In this document: positions 55,145 to 57,988 of the stretch, piece after piece | Layout of the letters: every line of letters starts with the position of its first letter | Numbering within the stretch: the first letter of the stretch is position 1 | NCBI GenBank assembly: GCA_905182415.1 | Contig: CAJJBK010000015.1 | Span: 1 to 57,988 of the forward strand | DNA from: an uncultured Woeseiaceae bacterium | Lineage (GTDB): Bacteria > Pseudomonadota > Gammaproteobacteria > Steroidobacterales > Woeseiaceae | Reading direction: 5' to 3' | Length of the DNA stretch: 57,988 nucleotides | Notes under the pieces: model-generated | The model's input: only the letters and a program-made list of their open reading frames with translations | Databases searched by the model: none | What the model was told of the DNA's origin: nothing | Position numbers and translations under genes: made by a program

Positions 55145-55984
55145 ATGAAAAAAATTTTACCAAAAGCGGGTGAAATACATCATTTGAAACCAGGGATATG
55201 TCGTTTAACAGCACCAAATGCTGGCTTAATGACCGGACCAGGAACAAATACTTATATTTTGGGTGAAAAAGAATTCGGCATAATTGATCCAGGGCCTCAT
55301 ATAGATCGGCATATTCAGAAAATTTTGGAATTCACACAAGGCAATATTTCCTGGATACTAGTTACCCATACTCACCAAGATCATTCCCCGGCAGTTTCTT
55401 CTTTAGCTAAAACTTCCGGCGCAGAAGTTCTTGGAATACCTCCTCCACTTGATGGTCATCAAGATATGACATTTCAGCCAGATCGAGAGCTAAAAGAGGG
55501 TGAGTTACTAACAACGAAAGAATTCGAGTTAACAGTAATACATACCCCCGGACATGCCTCAAATCATCTTTGTTATTTGGGCACTCAGCATAAATGGTTA
55601 TTTACTGGAGATCATATAATGGATGGTTCTACCGTGGTTATAAATCCTCCAGATGGCAGTATGAGGGAGTATCTAAATTCAATGCATAAACTTACTGAGA
55701 AAACTATTAAAGCAATAGCACCTGGTCATGGGGCAATTATTGATAATCCATATGAAGTAATCGATTGGATAATTAAACATCGCTTAAAAAGAGAAAAAAA
55801 AGTTTTAAAGTCACTTAAGGAAAATTCTAATTTAAAATTAAGCGAATTGGTTGAACTGGCATATAACGATGTTAATAAATCAATATATCCGCTAGCTGAG
55901 AGATCATTATTAGCCCACTTAATAAAATTAAGCGAAGATAACCTTGCACGTAATCATAATGATCGATGGGAGATGATCAATTAA
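55145..55984 (+). CDS. MBL-fold metallohydrolase (LACTB2/glyoxalase-II-like)
   Basis: A 279-residue metallo-beta-lactamase-fold hydrolase. Start taken at the ATG 55145, one base after the Nudix stop; the in-frame ATG at 55046 would overlap the Nudix gene by 98 bases and adds residues not seen in the family. The metal motif is THTHQDHS (74-81), with the other ligands in IHTPGHASNHLCYL and FTGDHIMDGS. The N-terminal NTYILG (35-40) is typical. C-terminal helices resemble LACTB2. Convergent with the enoyl-CoA hydratase fragment, with an 8-base overlap. Confidence 0.88.
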   Translation: MKKILPKAGEIHHLKPGICRLTAPNAGLMTGPGTNTYILGEKEFGIIDPGPHIDRHIQKILEFTQGNISWILVTHTHQDHSPAVSSLAKTSGAEVLGIPPPLDGHQDMTFQPDRELKEGELLTTKEFELTVIHTPGHASNHLCYLGTQHKWLFTGDHIMDGSTVVINPPDGSMREYLNSMHKLTEKTIKAIAPGHGAIIDNPYEVIDWIIKHRLKREKKVLKSLKENSNLKLSELVELAYNDVNKSIYPLAERSLLAHLIKLSEDNLARNHNDRWEMIN

Positions 55985-56414
55985 CTCTACATAGTCTTTG
56001 AGTTGTAAAAACTAATGAGCCAGGTAATAGACCAATTTTTATCTCGGGTAATCTTAAGAGGGTTTTTTGAGTAGCAATTCGGTAATGACAGCCTAAAGCA
56101 ATTTCAAGACCCCCTCCAAGGGCATTGCCATGCATAGTTGCGATTATAGGAATCGAAGAATCTTCGATCATATGGATTATATCAAGTAGATAAGGTGTTC
56201 TTGGTGGGCTATTAAATTCCTTGATATCAGCCCCAACGACAAATGTTTTTCCCTCGCAAATGATGATAATAGATAATATCTCAGTATCTAATTTTGCTGA
56301 TTTGATACAGTTTACTAGATCTTCTCTTACTTTCTGAGATAATGCATTTACTGGAGGATTATTAATAGTAATAATTCCAGTATTATGGTGCTTATTTAAG
56401 GTAACGGTAGTCAT
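55977..56414 (-). pseudogene. Truncated enoyl-CoA hydratase/isomerase (crotonase) remnant
   Basis: A 145-residue reading frame covering only the N-terminal half of a crotonase domain. It opens VTLNKHHNTGIITINNPPVNAL and has the oxyanion-hole stretches VVGADIKEF (about 59-67) and GNALGGGLEIALGC (about 94-107), then PEIKIGLLPG. At that point intact members read GAGGTQRLPRLIG. Here the sequence becomes SLVFTTQRLCRVN and stops. The remainder of the crotonase domain is missing, as is any 3-hydroxyacyl-CoA dehydrogenase part of the FadB/FadJ type that this beginning resembles. No continuation is seen past 55977, where the MBL gene ends. It is best called a decayed fragment, but a functional short protein is not excluded. 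Confidence 0.75.
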
Positions 56415-56541
56415 TTATATTTACTTTTAAATAATTGTGAATCAATTGAGTCAATATTTCGAGAAAATTAATTAATATTAGACTTGATCTATGAATTTTA
56501 TAGCCTAAACTTAGCAAGAATTTTTTAAAGAGAATAGATGT

Positions 56542-56865
56542 ATGACTTTTGTAGTAACTGAAGCTTGTATTAAGTGTAAATACATGGATTGCGTCGAAGT
56601 ATGCCCCGTGGATTGCTTTCATGAGGGACCTAATATGTTGGTCATCAATCCCGATGAATGCATAGATTGTACGTTATGTGAACCAGAATGCCCTGTTGAT
56701 GCCATATTGTCTGAAGATGAGTTGAGCGATGATCAGCAAAAATTTCTACAAATTAATATAGAGCTCTCAGAAAAATGGCCGGTCATTGTAGAGATTAAGG
56801 ATGTTCCAACTGATGCTGATGAATGGGTGGACGTAAAAGATAAGCTGGAATATTTAGAGCGGTAA
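56542..56865 (+). CDS. fdxA: 7Fe ferredoxin FdxA
   Basis: A 107-residue ferredoxin with a [3Fe-4S] and a [4Fe-4S] cluster, the Azotobacter FdI type. Cysteines at 9, 12, 17, 21, 25, 40, 43, 46 and 50; [16 protein letters not shown] (40-55) is the classical second half. The C-terminal segment with [12 protein letters not shown] is family-typical. It stands alone after the crotonase relic and is convergent with the dehalogenase. AAAGAG lies before the ATG. Confidence 0.95.
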   Translation: MTFVVTEACIKCKYMDCVEVCPVDCFHEGPNMLVINPDECIDCTLCEPECPVDAILSEDELSDDQQKFLQINIELSEKWPVIVEIKDVPTDADEWVDVKDKLEYLER

Positions 56866-56889
56866 TGATTTCTTTGTATTTCTTCAGTA

Positions 56890-57768
56890 TTAAAAATTAA
56901 TAATTATATCAACCAAATCCTCACTCTTATCTTCCTGTAGAAAATGACCTGCATTTTTTATAATCCTATGATCTATATCCTTACAGCCGGGTACTTGAAG
57001 TTGGAATTTTTTCGCACCTCCACGTGTAATTGGATCCCGGTTGCTGAATGCAGTAAGGAAAGGTTTTTGCCACTCTCTTAGTATATTCCATGCATGTTGG
57101 TTATTTTTAGATTCAGGATCCTTAGCGTTAGTTGGAACCAGTTGAGGAAAAATTCTTGCACCAATTTTGTATCGACTGGAGGGAAAAGGAGCATCGTATG
57201 CCTTGATAATTTCTTTATCTAATATTTTTATTGTCCCTTGTTGAATAATTCTCCCAATAGGGAACCATGGACTGTATTTAGCAAATAGTTGCCAGTGATG
57301 GAATGCTTTTGGGATTTTTTCATTTCCTTCCGGCAGCCCTCCATTAGAAAGTATTATTTTTGAAAATCTCGTTTGTTCTCTTATGGCAACCCTGAGCCCT
57401 ATGAGTGAGCCCCAATCCTGACAATATAAAATAATATTACGTAAATCTAATTTTCTTACAAAGCTTTGTAACCACTCAATATGATTGTTATAAGTATAGG
57501 CGGCGGGTGAAATCGGTTTATCTGATTTACCAAAACCGATCAAATCTGGCGCAATAACCTGAAATCCCGCTGTTTTAAGCGGAGTAATCATATTTCGATA
57601 TAAATATGACCATGTTGGCTCACCATGCAATAAGAGCACTGTGGGGGCAGTTACATCTCCTTCTCGAATATAGTGCATACGGAGATCATTGATCGACAAA
57701 TAATTTGGTTGAAAAGGGTAATTTTTTAGATTATCAAAACACTCATCGGGGGTTCTTAGGAATTTCAT
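56890..57768 (-). CDS. Haloalkane dehalogenase-like alpha/beta-hydrolase
   Basis: A 292-residue alpha/beta-hydrolase of the haloalkane dehalogenase group. HGEPTWSYLYR (48-58) contains the oxyanion and halide-site tryptophan segment; nucleophile Asp118 in CQDWGSLIGLR with Trp119 beside it; Asp245 in SNRDPIT; His275 in NAGHFLQED. The triad is complete and Asp, not Ser, is the nucleophile, which favours dehalogenase or the related fluoroacetate dehalogenase over esterase. The real substrate in nature is unknown. It is cytoplasmic (no signal). Confidence 0.87.
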   Translation of the reverse strand: MKFLRTPDECFDNLKNYPFQPNYLSINDLRMHYIREGDVTAPTVLLLHGEPTWSYLYRNMITPLKTAGFQVIAPDLIGFGKSDKPISPAAYTYNNHIEWLQSFVRKLDLRNIILYCQDWGSLIGLRVAIREQTRFSKIILSNGGLPEGNEKIPKAFHHWQLFAKYSPWFPIGRIIQQGTIKILDKEIIKAYDAPFPSSRYKIGARIFPQLVPTNAKDPESKNNQHAWNILREWQKPFLTAFSNRDPITRGGAKKFQLQVPGCKDIDHRIIKNAGHFLQEDKSEDLVDIIINF

Positions 57769-57827
57769 GAATTATAGATTATCATGAATATTATAATTAT
57801 TTCTTTAAGTTAATTTTGGATTATATG

Positions 57828-57988
57828 ATGGGAACAATAGAAGGAATAGCACGTAGAAATAAAATATTTGCTCCAATGGAGTTAATAGATTCTGTAACTA
57901 TAGATGAGAAAACTGGATTGGAGGGAGATATTCGTGGCGGATCATTAAAACGTCAGGTGACCATATTGACTGATGAGGCATGGAAGAC
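57828..57988 (+). CDS. MOSC domain protein (5' part, cut by window)
   Basis: An open frame running off the end with 53 residues: GTIEGIARRNKIFAPMEL, then GLEGDIRGG and RQVTILTDEAW, which match the start of MOSC domain proteins (molybdenum cofactor sulfurase C-terminal fold; YiiM/mARC relatives). GGA lies 7 bases before the second of two adjacent ATG codons (57825 and 57828), so 57828 is preferred. A possible role with molybdenum cofactor ties in with other genes here. Confidence 0.75.
   Translation, partial: MGTIEGIARRNKIFAPMELIDSVTIDEKTGLEGDIRGGSLKRQVTILTDEAWK

Overview
The window is an AT-rich (roughly one-third GC by eye), tightly packed chromosomal segment of a gammaproteobacterium. The assignment rests on gene order more than on any single gene. 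dsbD, a tlpA-like gene, aroQ, accB, accC, prmA, dusB, fis, purH and purD lie on one strand in the order known from Pseudomonas and relatives. A DEAD-box helicase of RhlB type is divergent from trxA, which is followed by rho. No rRNA, tRNA, CRISPR array, insertion sequence or phage gene was seen, and all but a few gaps are under 300 bases. Genus cannot be named; the low GC and compactness would suit a free-living aquatic lineage, but that is inference.

Layout. 1-3970 (minus): molybdenum/NAD formate dehydrogenase fdsGBA (fdsA cut by the window edge) behind fdhD. 4124-5769: an AspC/TyrB-type aminotransferase and a convergent DUF192 protein. 5878-12847 (plus): a seven-gene MoxR/DUF58/Bat operon (MoxR ATPase, DUF58, DUF4381, two VWA proteins, acidic TPR protein, BatD). 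12863-15508: glyoxalase I, a YigB-like phosphatase and a coiled-coil OmpA-like protein. 15650-20115 (plus): lipA, sohB, an M48 lipoprotein protease, a small esterase and trhO. 20168-21830 (minus): a P19/Tp34-like periplasmic protein, a DUF465 protein and cysQ. 21900-25813: yrfG, rhlB, trxA, rho. 25927-29366: two YceI proteins flanking a flavin amine oxidase of visibly higher GC, then doxX. 29498-41076 (minus): moeA, purD, purH, fis, dusB, prmA, accC, accB, aroQ, a TlpA-like lipoprotein and a long dsbD. 41269-43440: groESL with a consensus-like sigma70 promoter overlapped by a CIRCE operator and closed by a strong terminator. 43450-46918 (minus): msrQ, msrP, a SoxC-type molybdoenzyme and its cytochrome c. 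47083-50503: a complete T-box riboswitch followed by a type 2 (eukaryote-like) ileS. 50552-54256 (minus): folE, msrA, a TPR/TonB-C-like protein and a DMT transporter. 54394-57988: a NUDT19-like Nudix hydrolase, an MBL hydrolase, an enoyl-CoA hydratase fragment, a 7Fe ferredoxin, a haloalkane dehalogenase and the start of a MOSC-domain gene.

Functional themes. Molybdenum cofactor recurs: FdsA, FdhD, MoeA, MsrP, the SoxC-type enzyme and a MOSC protein. Envelope redox and protein quality control recur too: DsbD, TlpA-like, MsrPQ, MsrA, SohB, M48, the Bat operon.

The most striking element is the transcriptional T-box leader of ileS. Every canonical part can be read: an AUC isoleucine specifier, the T-box sequence, and an antiterminator mutually exclusive with a terminator that has eight T. 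This regulator is typical of Firmicutes and Actinobacteria, and it sits on a type 2 IleRS in a genome whose gene order is gammaproteobacterial. The pair looks horizontally acquired. Other notable points are an apparent AUU start codon for rhlB, a CIRCE-controlled groESL, a DsbD with a duplicated N-terminal sensor domain, and a truncated enoyl-CoA hydratase relic.
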